From CBDFKS01 sp965248905 (GTDB lineage: Bacteria > Chloroflexota > Dehalococcoidia > Lucifugimonadales > JAGWBF01): DNA of 64,000 nt. A model generated the notes under the pieces. That model worked only from the letters and a program-made list of their open reading frames with translations, had not been told where the DNA came from and did not search any database. The stretch lies in contig CBDFKS010000007.1 in the NCBI GenBank assembly GCA_965248905.1, positions 1,488,001-1,552,000 of the forward strand, in the 5' to 3' direction. Positions within the stretch are counted from its first letter, which is position 1. Every line of letters begins with the position of its first letter. Positions 6,943-16,170 of this stretch are shown piece by piece. Both the position numbers and the translations under genes were made by a program.

Positions 6943-9483
6943 CTACTCGTAGACAGAGCGGCGTCTTCTTCCGAAAGATACAAAACGGAGCAGTATCCGG
7001 CCTATCATAGCCGTGCGTAACCTGCTCCATGCAGCCTTTATCCCCGCCCTCTCCTCAGAAGCCATCTCGCCGGATGGACCATATCGGGCTGCGACAAACC
7101 CCTGAGTAATGCGAGATATGCCTCGCGTGTGGTCGGGAAGCGTTCTGGTCAAGCGCTGTGAGTATTCCCAAGCGGTATCGTAGGGTCTTCGAGCAACCCC
7201 CGACAATCGACCCAGCATCCACATAGAGGTGTAGGTGACTGTGGCAAACCCAAGGCGTCGCTTGACCCCCTGAACATAGGAAACCACTCCCACCGGCAGC
7301 ACCAGGAATATCGCTACCCCCAAGGCCAGAACCGTCCACAGCAATGCGGAAAAGCCCAATCCTCCTCCCCCTCTTAGCTCTTCGTTGCCAAGAGCAGCCG
7401 GCCCGCTATCTAGGGCTTCGATAAGGTCTTGGAGATTATCCGTAGCTCCAAGGGCTGCGATACAACCTTCTGGAGTCGCAAACTGCTCGAAACACGCTTC
7501 CGGATCGAATTCAGCTTCACCTGAAGTTCCAACGGGCCGGAACCCCAAGGCTTCCAGGGAAGGCTGGACATCCACGGGCGTTGGCTCGAACTCCACCCAG
7601 CCATAGCGTGGGAAGTACACTTCCGGCCAAGCATGATAATGTCGGGATTGAATCTCAGCCACGCCTCTAGAATCGTCCCACAAACCCGGAGCAAATCCCA
7701 CTACCAGCCTGGCTGGAATCCCCAAAGACCTCAGCATGGTGATCATGGCCGACGCATAGTTTTGACAGAATCCTCGGCGTTCTACGAAGAGGAAATGCTC
7801 GACCCAATCGCGTCCTTCTGGCGGAGAGACGAAGTCCAACGTGTAAGGCAGGGTGGTCAGGTAGCGCCTGATGGCCTCAGCCTTATCGTAGGGATTGTTC
7901 GCGTCCGCGGTCAGCCCTTCGGCTAGCTTCTCAACCGTCTCAGGAAAGTCGTGCGGCAACTGCAGATACCGGTCAGTTACATCTAGAGGGTAATCTTGCC
8001 CAGCTAAACGCAGACTACGGGGTTCCGCCACAGATATTGAACCTACAGTCTTATATTGTTTGGGTGGGACCAGGACCCTTTGCCCGAGAAGCGCTACAGG
8101 CGGAGCCGGGCTGGACTCGGTGCGTTCAACTAAGATATGGGGCACCTCAGTGGGGGCCGTGTTGGAGTCATCGGCCCGAGCCGACTTGAAGCCCATTTCC
8201 CGTAGGTCAAGGGTAGATGCTCTGAACAGACCGCTATCTGCGGGCACAGCCCGACCCAGCAAGAGCAGCTCATCTTCCTCACTGGCACGAATACGTGGGC
8301 CTAGGGTAGACAGCTTAGACCGCATCTCTTGGGGCAGATAATCCACTTGTTTGTAGCCTTCCAGATACAGAGTGAAGCTGGTTTGCGGCTGCATCTCTAT
8401 TCGGGATGGAATGTTCGCGGACAACGGCTCACCAACGGACATCAAAGCGTTGGCCTTTGAATGCATTCGGACGCCTATCTTCACTTCCGTGCGGTCTTCC
8501 CATGGCTGCACGTACTCATTCAACGGCACCTCGGTAGAGGGCATCTCCACCGGCTCCTCGTTACTTATCCAGCCTTTGCTGGTGTAGGTCTCATAGACAC
8601 GCATTCGCCATCTGTGAGGACGTTCAGACTCGACCTCAAATAACATTTCTTCACCTAGGCCAACGGGTCTTTTAAAAGCTAGGTCAATTGGAGGCGAGAA
8701 AAAGGGCCACTCCTGTCTGCTCGGTACCCCATGGAAGAGTCCTGACCACTCCTCTCTAAAGGAGTACCAAGGCTCCTCCAGTGCAGACGACAGGGAAATG
8801 ACCGTCCCTTCCGGTGCGGGGGCACGCCATACGGGGGCCAAGGTCACTACCATCAAGACGGCGCCTACAACGAGCGTACCGACCAAAGGTACGCGGCGAC
8901 CGTCCATACCCCAATAGCCATTGTAGCGGTACGCTATGCCAGGAGCGGCGGCTAGAAGGTACATGAAAAAGTACCAGTAATAGTCCGAAGGCAGGAAGGT
9001 CAACACCACCAGGAGTACCGCGAAGCCAGGTAGAGCGGCCAACAAAGCGAATGAGCGCCTGTAGGAGAACCACACGGTAAAGTGACCCATCCACAGTGTA
9101 ACGGTTAAGAGCCAAATTCCGGTTATGGCGGCGCCTCGATTACCTTCTTGACTTCCAATGGCTCCGAACCAGCTGCCTATCAAGCTGAACAGGTCTCCTA
9201 TGCCATTGGCTTCGGAGATGGTAAAAGCGCCCAGAATCAATGCCACCAACAGCCCAAGTATCAAGGCCACTGGATGGCCGATCCACCACGGGATTCTGCT
9301 TCGGGCCAGTAGGGCCCAGCCCACCAGGGAGACAGCTACGACGGCGATAAGGGACGGCAGTCCGTCTACCCAGTCGGCGGCCTCTATAGTCGCGGCCGTA
9401 ACTATGAGAGGCAAGGCCAACAGGACAAGGACCATCGCCTCTTTGCGCGATGGAATTATCCCTCCGTGAGAGTTCAACGCCAT
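6943..9483 (-). CDS. TgpA-like transmembrane transglutaminase
   Basis: An 846-residue membrane protein. The first 200 or so residues hold about six or seven hydrophobic segments (for example LVLLALPLIVTAATI and LAALPGFAVLLVVL). A large extracytoplasmic region follows with a transglutaminase-like core: RRGFCQNYASAM with Cys 573, then SRHYHAWPEVYF with His 617, and GWVEFEPT, where Glu stands at the usual Asp position. Another membrane segment (LLWTVLALGVAIFLVLPVGVV) and a cytoplasmic DUF4129-like tail end the protein. The family may act as a peptidase or cross-linking enzyme at the cell surface; the substrate is unknown. It is last in the MoxR-DUF58-transglutaminase operon, 12 bases after DUF58. 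Confidence 0.9.
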   Translation of the reverse strand: MALNSHGGIIPSRKEAMVLVLLALPLIVTAATIEAADWVDGLPSLIAVVAVSLVGWALLARSRIPWWIGHPVALILGLLVALILGAFTISEANGIGDLFSLIGSWFGAIGSQEGNRGAAITGIWLLTVTLWMGHFTVWFSYRRSFALLAALPGFAVLLVVLTFLPSDYYWYFFMYLLAAAPGIAYRYNGYWGMDGRRVPLVGTLVVGAVLMVVTLAPVWRAPAPEGTVISLSSALEEPWYSFREEWSGLFHGVPSRQEWPFFSPPIDLAFKRPVGLGEEMLFEVESERPHRWRMRVYETYTSKGWISNEEPVEMPSTEVPLNEYVQPWEDRTEVKIGVRMHSKANALMSVGEPLSANIPSRIEMQPQTSFTLYLEGYKQVDYLPQEMRSKLSTLGPRIRASEEDELLLLGRAVPADSGLFRASTLDLREMGFKSARADDSNTAPTEVPHILVERTESSPAPPVALLGQRVLVPPKQYKTVGSISVAEPRSLRLAGQDYPLDVTDRYLQLPHDFPETVEKLAEGLTADANNPYDKAEAIRRYLTTLPYTLDFVSPPEGRDWVEHFLFVERRGFCQNYASAMITMLRSLGIPARLVVGFAPGLWDDSRGVAEIQSRHYHAWPEVYFPRYGWVEFEPTPVDVQPSLEALGFRPVGTSGEAEFDPEACFEQFATPEGCIAALGATDNLQDLIEALDSGPAALGNEELRGGGGLGFSALLWTVLALGVAIFLVLPVGVVSYVQGVKRRLGFATVTYTSMWMLGRLSGVARRPYDTAWEYSQRLTRTLPDHTRGISRITQGFVAARYGPSGEMASEERAGIKAAWSRLRTAMIGRILLRFVSFGRRRRSVYE

Positions 9484-9495
9484 GTCCTCCGTAGC

Positions 9496-10716
9496 CTAAT
9501 AGGCCGCGATTTGGTCTAGCACGTAACGCAAGGAAGTGGACAAATCGTCGCCACTTCTCACTACGAATCCCCACTCCTGGCTGGCCGTTCGTGCATCCGC
9601 GAGCCAGGTCGACTCAGGGAGTCGCCCAAAGCTGGCGGCATCCAGCAGGATAGGCACCACCAGAATCCCACGCCGGGCCAGGAACTGCAGTTGCGCGCTA
9701 ATACTCTGGCCAGGCCAGGGCGCCACCGCAATAGCCACGGAACCAGGCCCCAGATTCCCACTCTCCTGGGAAATAAGCTGTGGCAGCGGCGTCTTTCCCG
9801 TAGCTCTCACAAGGGCCAGAGCTTGGAGCATATCCCATAGATGCCCCGGCTCCTTGGAAGGATTCACTTTGTAAAACTGGTCCCCCTGTATCACCATACC
9901 TACGGCATGGCCGTCTCGCATGAGGCACTTGGCAAGGGAAGCCGCGATCGTGATGCCATACTCTTCCGTACTATCGTCTCCGGTACCAGACTGCACCTCT
10001 CCATGGAGGTCCACGAAGAGCCATATCTCATTGATGCCGGCGCCCTCGAACTCCTTGGTCATTAGCTGATCTAATCGGGCGGTGGTCGGCCAGTGAATGT
10101 GAGCCAGGCTGTCTCCGGCAACATACTGACGGACCATGGAGGCCGCGGGGCTATGTCCAATGAGCTGACCTGACTCACCGATCTCCCCGCCTCTGGACTG
10201 ACCTTCGATCAAGGTTGCTGACAGCTCCACCGTGCTGGGGTATACGAGTATAGTCTGGGGCTGGCCAACGCGGCATCCCATTCGTAAGAAGCCTGTTGGG
10301 TCAGTGGAGACAACTGCGAGAGAGCCCACAGTATTGAGACCTCGCCGTCGGCAGGTCCCCGACACCGTCCAACTAGCTGTACCTCGTCCCTCAAGGTTCA
10401 GGTCCTCTTCCTCGGCATCGGCAAAGTCACCTACAAGACTGGTACGAAGCCCAACTCGGGGAACACCAAGCTTCTCGGTGATCTCCACCTTCAGAAATAC
10501 GGTCTGCCCCACCTGAGGGTGTGCCGAAAGGCCTCTAACTTGAACGTCGAGGGCGCGGCTCTGCAACCAAGCCCACAGATACCCTACAACGGTTCCGGCG
10601 ACCACCAAATAGAGGATCCAGTACAGAGGTTGGAATCCGGTTATCATCGCGAGAAGCAGCAGGATTATGAGCCCCACGATTATCTTGGCAGCAGTTTTTT
10701 TACTCTTTACTTGCAT
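9496..10716 (-). CDS. DUF58 membrane-anchored protein
   Basis: A 406-residue protein with two N-terminal membrane segments (IIVGLIILLLLAMI and LYWILYLVVAGTVVGYLW), a beta-rich middle, and the DUF58 signature VRQYVAGDSLAHIHWPTTAR followed by LMTKEFE. The C-terminal part resembles a von Willebrand A-like fold (EIWLFVDLHGE). DUF58 proteins are regularly paired with MoxR ATPases and transglutaminases, as here. They are thought to be clients or adaptors of the MoxR chaperone, but the molecular role is not settled. Confidence 0.9.
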   Translation of the reverse strand: MQVKSKKTAAKIIVGLIILLLLAMITGFQPLYWILYLVVAGTVVGYLWAWLQSRALDVQVRGLSAHPQVGQTVFLKVEITEKLGVPRVGLRTSLVGDFADAEEEDLNLEGRGTASWTVSGTCRRRGLNTVGSLAVVSTDPTGFLRMGCRVGQPQTILVYPSTVELSATLIEGQSRGGEIGESGQLIGHSPAASMVRQYVAGDSLAHIHWPTTARLDQLMTKEFEGAGINEIWLFVDLHGEVQSGTGDDSTEEYGITIAASLAKCLMRDGHAVGMVIQGDQFYKVNPSKEPGHLWDMLQALALVRATGKTPLPQLISQESGNLGPGSVAIAVAPWPGQSISAQLQFLARRGILVVPILLDAASFGRLPESTWLADARTASQEWGFVVRSGDDLSTSLRYVLDQIAAY

Positions 10717-10780
10717 CGCCTATCCACTCTCGCCCACATTCGCTGGAGGTGTCCATGGCGGTCCGGTGTCAGTAAGTCGT

Positions 10781-11779
10781 CTAACCCTCTTTTCGACCTG
10801 GACTTGGAAACGAGAACCGTTCAACGGGCGCCGCTCCGGGGACCGGTACCGAAAGCAGAATCTGATTTATGGTCTCTTCATCACTATTGCTGCTGCGGCC
10901 ATCAGCGGTGAGCACCATCCGGTGCCCAAGAACCGGCAAAGCGACCGCCTTGATGTCATCCGGGACGACGAAATCCCGGCCGTCTAATAGAGCCCGCGAC
11001 TGGGCCAGCGACAAAAGCCCGAGGGAAGCTCTAGGAGAGGCCCCAAGGTAGACTGACTGGTGGTGGCGAGTAGAGCTGACCAGCGCCACTATGTATTCCT
11101 TCACTAGCCTATCCACATATATGTTCTTCACGGCCTCTTGAGCCATGCGAATGTCCTCGTCGCTCGCCACCTGTTCCACGGAGTCGATGGGGTGGACCGG
11201 TATCTGGCGTTCCAGGATGGACACTTCCTCGTCGGGGGTGGGGTAGTCCAGATGGACCCTCAGCAGGAAGCGGTCTAGTTCGGTCTCGGGTAGCGGGAAC
11301 GTACCACCGTGCTCAGTAGGATTACGGGTAGCCAGGACGAGGAATGGATCAGGCATGGAGTGGGTCACACCGTCGATGGTAATTTGGTGCTCCTCCATGC
11401 ACTCAAGGAGGGCCGACTGAGTTTTGGGAGAGGCCCTGTTCACCTCATCTACCAGGACTATGTGGGCCATTATAGGGCCCGGGCGGAAGTTGAACTCACG
11501 AGTCCTCTGGTCGAATATGTATACACCGGTGATGTCGGTAGGGAGTAGGTCGGCGGTGCATTGGATTCGCCTGAAGGTTGCGCCTATTGACTTTGCCAGG
11601 CTCCTCGCCAGCATGGTCTTACCTACGCCAGGTACCCCTTCGATAAGTATGTGACCTCGGGAAAACAGGGATGCCACACCCAGCTTCACCACCTCATTTT
11701 TCCCAACGATAACCTTTTCTACGTTGGCGACTATCTTGGCACCGATTTCACGGCTTCTTTCAAGGTGATTATCGTCCAC
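10781..11779 (-). CDS. MoxR-family AAA+ ATPase
   Basis: A 332-residue AAA+ protein with Walker A GVPGVGKT, Walker B IVLVDEVNRASP, sensor-1 region VLATRNPTEHGGTFPLPE and the arginine-containing ELDRFLLRV. The C-terminal lid carries GASPRASLGLLSLA. MoxR proteins are chaperone-like ATPases that help assemble or activate partner proteins. The first gene of a three-gene operon with DUF58 and transglutaminase fits that role. Confidence 0.93.
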   Translation of the reverse strand: MDDNHLERSREIGAKIVANVEKVIVGKNEVVKLGVASLFSRGHILIEGVPGVGKTMLARSLAKSIGATFRRIQCTADLLPTDITGVYIFDQRTREFNFRPGPIMAHIVLVDEVNRASPKTQSALLECMEEHQITIDGVTHSMPDPFLVLATRNPTEHGGTFPLPETELDRFLLRVHLDYPTPDEEVSILERQIPVHPIDSVEQVASDEDIRMAQEAVKNIYVDRLVKEYIVALVSSTRHHQSVYLGASPRASLGLLSLAQSRALLDGRDFVVPDDIKAVALPVLGHRMVLTADGRSSNSDEETINQILLSVPVPGAAPVERFSFPSPGRKEG

Positions 11780-12165
11780 GTCTACGGCCTCCTGAGGCAG
11801 ATCCAGGTCCGCTAACCATAATATTAGGTGTCTCCGCGCTTAACTCTTTAGCGGCGGTAGTGCCATCACTACGGAAATCCAGTCCATATCCACTGCATCG
11901 ATGCTATACAGAAAAGAACGATGCAATCTACAGTGGATATTTCGGAGTCTGCCGCATGTGGCGAAATAATATAGTGATCACAGCTAGCGAATTAGTAGCG
12001 ATACTACTCATTCGCCACCGTCTTTGTCAAGGCCAGACACAAGCTGCGCCACGTTTGACAAACCTGAGGTTTTCTGCTGGAATGACTCTGTCGGAGGGGA
12101 GTAGAGAACCACAAACCCTAGAAATTCAGTCCCATATTCGGTAGAAAACGAAAGAGGTGAGTATT
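11780..12165. other. Intergenic region with two inverted repeats
   Basis: A 386-base gap between the divergent MoxR operon and the propeller gene. It holds two inverted repeats: 10-bp arms at 11886-11940, and 8-bp arms GTGGCGAA/TTCGCCAC at 11958-11965 and 12011-12018. I see no convincing gene or consensus promoter; a 94-codon open frame at 11860-12144 has no family features. Confidence 0.5.
11886..11940. repeat. Inverted repeat, 10-bp perfect arms
   Basis: ATATCCACTG at 11886-11895 pairs with CAGTGGATAT at 11931-11940. CATCG just inside the left arm pairs with CGATG offset by 7 bases on the right. It could be an operator or an RNA hairpin for either divergent gene. Confidence 0.6.
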
Positions 12166-13155
12166 ATGGCGAACAAAACGTTTATCTACGCAGGCGCAGA
12201 GGCCGGAGGACTCTATCGCAAGGAGGCTAGCGACTCCGGCTGGCAGAAGCTGTTGGACGGCCTCCCGCCGGCCCCTATGGCACGAACAATAGCCATACAC
12301 CCGACGAATCCCGACTTGATGTACGTCGGTACTCAGAGGGGAGTGTACCTGAGCAAAGACCATGGTGACCATTGGGAACGGGCCGATATATCAGAAGGCA
12401 GAATCATCTGGTCCTTAAAGTTCCACCCTGACAACTCGCAGGTGATGTTCCTGGGCACCGAGGGCAGCGAAGTTTACCGCAGCGACGATGGCGGCGAAAG
12501 CTGGCAATATCTGGCAAGCATAGACGTCAGTGACGCCCACCAGATGCCCTTCTCCACCCGCATTCTGGGACTGGCCATGGAACCCAATAACCCGGAAAAC
12601 ATGTATGCCGCCCTGGAAGTCGGAGGCACCGCTCGTAGCAGCGACGGTGGGAAGAGCTGGCAGCCGCTCAACCACCAGTTCGCGGGAGACGTGGACCTGT
12701 TGGACCAGCACGGCGTAACGGTGGGCTCGCCGAAGTCGGACGCAGTGTTCATATCAAACAGGACAGGGGTATGGAGGAGCCGGGACCAAGGCGGAAGCTG
12801 GGAGAACCTGCACCTGGAAAGATTCTCACCCATCAAGTACTCCCGAGGCGTTCAAGTGACTCCCAACGACCCGAACACTCTATACGCCTGTGTGGGCGCC
12901 GACTTCGGCAGCGATGAGGGCGGCCTGATGCGCACCACCGATTTGGGAGATACGTGGGAGCGGTTCGACCGCGGCGTTTCCCCCAAGAGCACTACTTTCG
13001 GGATGGGGATAAACGCCCAACAACCTGAGCAGATCTACTTCTGCAGTCGCAAGGGCCAGGTCTTCGGTACCCAAGACGGCGGCGCTTCCTGGAAGGAGCA
13101 CCCCTTGCCCGAGTCGGCCAAGGATATGATCAGCGTGGCCTGCGCTTCGGCATAA
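12166..13155 (+). CDS. BNR/sortilin-like beta-propeller protein
   Basis: A protein of about 329 residues made of repeated BNR/Asp-box motifs: SKDHGDHW, SDDGGESW, SSDGGKSW, SRDQGGSW, TTDLGDTW and TQDGGASW. These are spaced as blades of a propeller and alternate with IHPTNPDLMYVGT-type strands. There is no signal peptide, so it is probably cytoplasmic. ATG at 12166 is preferred over GTG at 12157 because AGAGGTG sits a few bases before it. Proteins of this type are often annotated as exo-alpha-sialidase-like or photosystem II stability factor-like, but no catalytic residues can be assigned here. Confidence 0.8.
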   Translation: MANKTFIYAGAEAGGLYRKEASDSGWQKLLDGLPPAPMARTIAIHPTNPDLMYVGTQRGVYLSKDHGDHWERADISEGRIIWSLKFHPDNSQVMFLGTEGSEVYRSDDGGESWQYLASIDVSDAHQMPFSTRILGLAMEPNNPENMYAALEVGGTARSSDGGKSWQPLNHQFAGDVDLLDQHGVTVGSPKSDAVFISNRTGVWRSRDQGGSWENLHLERFSPIKYSRGVQVTPNDPNTLYACVGADFGSDEGGLMRTTDLGDTWERFDRGVSPKSTTFGMGINAQQPEQIYFCSRKGQVFGTQDGGASWKEHPLPESAKDMISVACASA

Positions 13156-13265
13156 GGTTTATACTATGATAAGATTTCAAAAGTCAACCGACCGGTGGGA
13201 GTTCAAGGTAGGACTCCTATTGGTCATTCAAACCCCCGACTTGGCTGAGAACCATGAAGGGATGC

Positions 13266-13901
13266 TTATTGAGGGGCTGCAGGCCCACGACCGAGCGCCT
13301 CGGCCTCACTGATGGACTGTATCGAGGCCGCGAGAGCATCGCCGCTTCCGCCAATTGCGCCGAACACGACCTCAAAGCTGTGGTCTCCCGCTGGCAGGTC
13401 ACCCTCCCTGCATTCAAATCCCATGCGCAGCTCCATTTCCCACATATCATTTGGTGCCATCACCCAGTTCACTGGCCATTCACTCCACCCGGTATAACCT
13501 CGATATACCCCGACTTCGTTTTCCAACCGGGCATCTATATAACCGTAGCAGAGCTCGCTAAATAGAAATTCATGAGCCGGATCGATGGGTCTCAAATAGT
13601 ATTCGGACTTGTTCTCCATCCATACCGCTCTACTATTTATTATCCCTCGGAAACTCCGCAGCGGAGCCTGTGTCTGGACTGAAGTGAACTGGATGGGTGT
13701 AGTTATAGGCTGTTTGTCCAGCGTGTCCCACAGAGCGATATTGTCCCCTGAGATGACCACCGTCGCGGTCAAACTCAATACCCCCGGGTGGGTCTGGCTC
13801 ACCTGGACAAGGGTGACAGCTCCAAAGGCCACTCCAAAAGCCACCAGAAACAATGTGATTCCCGCTGCGAATCCAATCCAGACCTTTTTGCTGGGCTTCA
13901 T
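13266..13901 (-). CDS. Secreted or membrane-anchored protein of unknown function (paralogue A)
   Basis: A 211-residue protein with a charged N-terminus (MKPSKKVW) and one hydrophobic segment (IGFAAGITLFLVAFGVAFGAVTL), so it is exported or anchored. The mature part starts VQVSQTHPGVLSLTATVVISGDNIALWDT and ends DHSFEVVFGAIGGSGDALAASI plus an acidic tail. I do not recognise the family. It is clearly paralogous over its full length to the next gene upstream, so the pair arose by tandem duplication. They lie downstream of the IS-interrupted dockerin gene on the same strand. Confidence 0.75.
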   Translation of the reverse strand: MKPSKKVWIGFAAGITLFLVAFGVAFGAVTLVQVSQTHPGVLSLTATVVISGDNIALWDTLDKQPITTPIQFTSVQTQAPLRSFRGIINSRAVWMENKSEYYLRPIDPAHEFLFSELCYGYIDARLENEVGVYRGYTGWSEWPVNWVMAPNDMWEMELRMGFECREGDLPAGDHSFEVVFGAIGGSGDALAASIQSISEAEALGRGPAAPQ

Positions 13902-13969
13902 GACTCTACATCCTATAAAGCTTGATGATTATACCAGGCACCCTTATATGCGGTACTCAACATAGCTAC

Positions 13970-14611
13970 TCACCTAGCTAGATGTTCCTGTCCCCTTTCT
14001 TCTCCACGACCGAGCGCCTCGGCTTCGCTGATGGACCGTATTGAGGCTGAGAGAGCATCGCCGCTGCCCCCTATGGCCCCGAACACTATATCGAAGCTGT
14101 GATCGCCAGATGGAATCTCTTGAGGCCAGCAGCAAAAATATAGACTCATCCGCCACATATCGCCCGGCGCCATCACCCAGTCCTCCGGCCACTCGTTAGC
14201 ATGAGTGCTATCGCGGTTGTCCCCAAACTCGTCATACAAGTCTGCATGAATATGGAAACAGCAAGTGTCAGCTATGCGGAAGTCTCCGACGGGATCAATA
14301 GGCCGTAGATTGTATTCAGAGAGGTTCTCGATCCACACTTCAGGCCGAGTAATGCCTCCAAAGTTCCGCAATGGCGCCTGGGTCTTGAATGACGTGAACT
14401 GAATGGGCGTAGTTAGGGGGTCCCTGTTCGCAGTGTCCCACAGAGCGATGTTGTCTCCGGAAATGACCACTGTAGCGGTCAAACTCAATACGCCCTCGTG
14501 AGTTTGGCTCACCTGGACAAGGGTCACAGCTCCAAAGGCCACCCCAAAAGCCGCCAGAAACAAAGCTGCTCCAGCTACGATTCCAATCCAGCCTTTTTTG
14601 CTGAGCTTCAT
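13970..14611 (-). CDS. Secreted or membrane-anchored protein of unknown function (paralogue B)
   Basis: A 213-residue paralogue of the downstream gene: MKLSKKGW plus a hydrophobic segment, then nearly the same VQVSQTHEGVLSLTATVVISGDNIALWDT and DHSFDIVFGAIGGSGDALSASI blocks. The middle differs most and here holds several cysteines (DTCCFHIHA, FCCWP). GGAGGTGGAGTC precedes the ATG. It begins 56 bases after the stop of the dockerin-type gene. Function unknown; a surface-exposed role is inferred from the signal segment only. Confidence 0.75.
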   Translation of the reverse strand: MKLSKKGWIGIVAGAALFLAAFGVAFGAVTLVQVSQTHEGVLSLTATVVISGDNIALWDTANRDPLTTPIQFTSFKTQAPLRNFGGITRPEVWIENLSEYNLRPIDPVGDFRIADTCCFHIHADLYDEFGDNRDSTHANEWPEDWVMAPGDMWRMSLYFCCWPQEIPSGDHSFDIVFGAIGGSGDALSASIRSISEAEALGRGEERGQEHLAR

Positions 14612-14850
14612 GACTCCACCTCCTATAACGCTTACTGGTTAAGTCAGGCGACGTTAACAACGCTACTCACGGTAGCTCCTCCCCTAAGTGGGCAGCTACT
14701 ATAGCTAAATCCACTACATCTACATCGCCATCCCAATCCCAATCCAAAACCATTGATGGCTCCTCTAGTACTCAGTCAACTCGGTTTTGGTAATTGTTTA
14801 AGAAAACGTCTAAGGTTGCTACCCTTTTTTAGGAGTGTTGACGTAGGAGG

Positions 14851-15330
14851 GTGGCAGCCATGGGACGAGAACGGTATGTGGTCCGGTTGGAAAGGGAAGA
14901 ACGAGACCAGTTGGAACGACTGATTCGCGGGGGAAAGAGCCCAGCGCGAAAGGTTGCCCGGGCCCGTATTCTGCTAAAGGCAGATACGGGCTGGGGGGTG
15001 ATGCGCATCGTGGAGGCGCTGGACACGTCTGCGGGTACGGTGTGCCGTACCAAGCGGCGGTACCTGGAGGGAGGACTGAAGCGGGCCTTGGAGGAAGATC
15101 CTCGGCCAGGACATCCGACCAAACTGGATGAGCGGGGGGAAGCGCACCTGATTGCCCTGGCGTGCAGCGAGGCCCCCCCAGGCCATGACCACTGGACCCT
15201 GCGGCTCCTGGCAAACAAGGTGGTGGAGTTGGGGCTGGCGCCCTCCATGTCCCACGAGGGAATTCGCAAGCGGTTGAAAAAAACAGTCTCAAGCCGTGGC
15301 AGAAGAAGGAGTGGTGTATTCCCCAGGTGA
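14851..15330 (+). CDS. IS630-family transposase, N-terminal frame (helix-turn-helix)
   Basis: A 159-residue frame with the DNA-binding half of the transposase: ARKVARARILLKADTGWGVMRIVEALDTSAGTV is a helix-turn-helix, followed by RPGHPTKLDE and a second helical domain ending in IRKRLKK. At TTG AAA AAA ACA (a run of seven A from 15277) the conserved protein sequence moves to the -1 frame (NSLKPWQKKEW). Slippage on the A-run would fuse both frames into one protein of about 374 residues, as known for IS630 relatives. Without slippage the frame ends at 15330. Confidence 0.9.
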   Translation: MAAMGRERYVVRLEREERDQLERLIRGGKSPARKVARARILLKADTGWGVMRIVEALDTSAGTVCRTKRRYLEGGLKRALEEDPRPGHPTKLDERGEAHLIALACSEAPPGHDHWTLRLLANKVVELGLAPSMSHEGIRKRLKKTVSSRGRRRSGVFPR

Positions 15331-15974
15331 GCGCCGAGTTTGTGGCGTGTATGGAGGATGTGCTGGACCTTTACGCGGAACCCTATGACCCAGAGCGCCC
15401 GGTGGTCTGTTTCGACGAGACCTCCAAGCAGTTGCTGGCGGAAAAGAGGTCTCCGATCCCGCCCAAGCCGGCACGACGGGAGCGATACGATTACGAGTAC
15501 CAGCGCAATGGCACCCGAAACCTGTTCATGCTGTGCGAGCCCCTGGCGGGCTGGAGGCATGTGGCAGTGACCGAACGTCGTACCATGGTGGACTTCGCTA
15601 AGCAGATGCGGTGGCTGGCCGATGAAGCTTACCCAGCGTCCGAGAAGATCCGGGTGGTGCTGGACAACCTCAACACCCACAAACCAGCTTCCCTCTACGA
15701 AACCTTCGAGCCCAAGGAGGCTAGGCGAATACGCAAACGCTTGGAGTTTCACTACACTCCCAAGCACGGTAGTTGGCTCAACATGGCAGAGATCGAGTTC
15801 AGTGTCTTGGCCAGGCGAGTCCTGCGCCGGCGTATTGCCGATGAAGAGACTTTGAGTGGCGAGATCGCGGCCCTGGAGGCAGAACGAAACCAAGCCGGAG
15901 CAACCATTGACTGGAGATTCTCCACTGTGGACGCCCGAGTCAAGCTTCACCATCTCTATCCTGCCAACAATTAG
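15327..15974 (+). CDS. IS630-family transposase, C-terminal frame (DDE catalytic domain)
   Basis: A 215-residue frame carrying the catalytic core: CFDETSKQ (first Asp), VVLDNLNTHK (second Asp) and HGSWLNMAEIEFSVLARR (Glu). All three acidic residues of the DDE nuclease are present. It overlaps the first frame by 4 bases (GTGA) and also continues upstream in frame to the A-run, so expression by -1 frameshifting is likely. The element appears intact and may be active. Confidence 0.92.
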   Translation: MSAEFVACMEDVLDLYAEPYDPERPVVCFDETSKQLLAEKRSPIPPKPARRERYDYEYQRNGTRNLFMLCEPLAGWRHVAVTERRTMVDFAKQMRWLADEAYPASEKIRVVLDNLNTHKPASLYETFEPKEARRIRKRLEFHYTPKHGSWLNMAEIEFSVLARRVLRRRIADEETLSGEIAALEAERNQAGATIDWRFSTVDARVKLHHLYPANN

Positions 15975-16050
15975 GTTGACTGAGTACTAGTGCGGGGTCC
16001 GGCATGCTGCTTTCAAGGGTGAACTTCGCCGGGGTAGATGTTGGTATAAG

Positions 16051-16170
16051 TGGCGGCGGTGGTGGCGGCGGTGGTGGTGGTGGCGGTGGTGGTGGTGGTG
16101 GTGGTGGTGGTGGTGGTGGTGGTGGTGGTGGTGGTGGTGGTGGTGGCGGTGGTGGTGGTGGCGGTGGAGG
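16051..16170. repeat. GGT/GGC microsatellite encoding 40 prolines
   Basis: 120 bases of almost pure GGT triplets with scattered GGC. On the minus strand they read as 40 CCN codons between the two dockerin-type loops of the split gene. It is likely unstable in length by slippage. Confidence 0.95.

Larger units (their letters stand above)
14768..15987 (+). mobile_element. IS630-family insertion sequence, complete
   Basis: A 1220-bp element bounded by perfect 13-bp inverted repeats (GTACTCAGTCAAC at 14768-14780 and its complement at 15975-15987). It is flanked by TA at 14766-14767 and 15988-15989, the target duplication typical of IS630/Tc1-mariner elements. It carries a transposase in two overlapping frames. 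It has landed in a dockerin-type gene in the opposite orientation. Confidence 0.95.

Noticed and set aside
16051..16170. Possible CRISPR or tandem repeat array
   Set aside because: It is a simple triplet repeat with no spacers; no CRISPR-like array is seen anywhere in the window.
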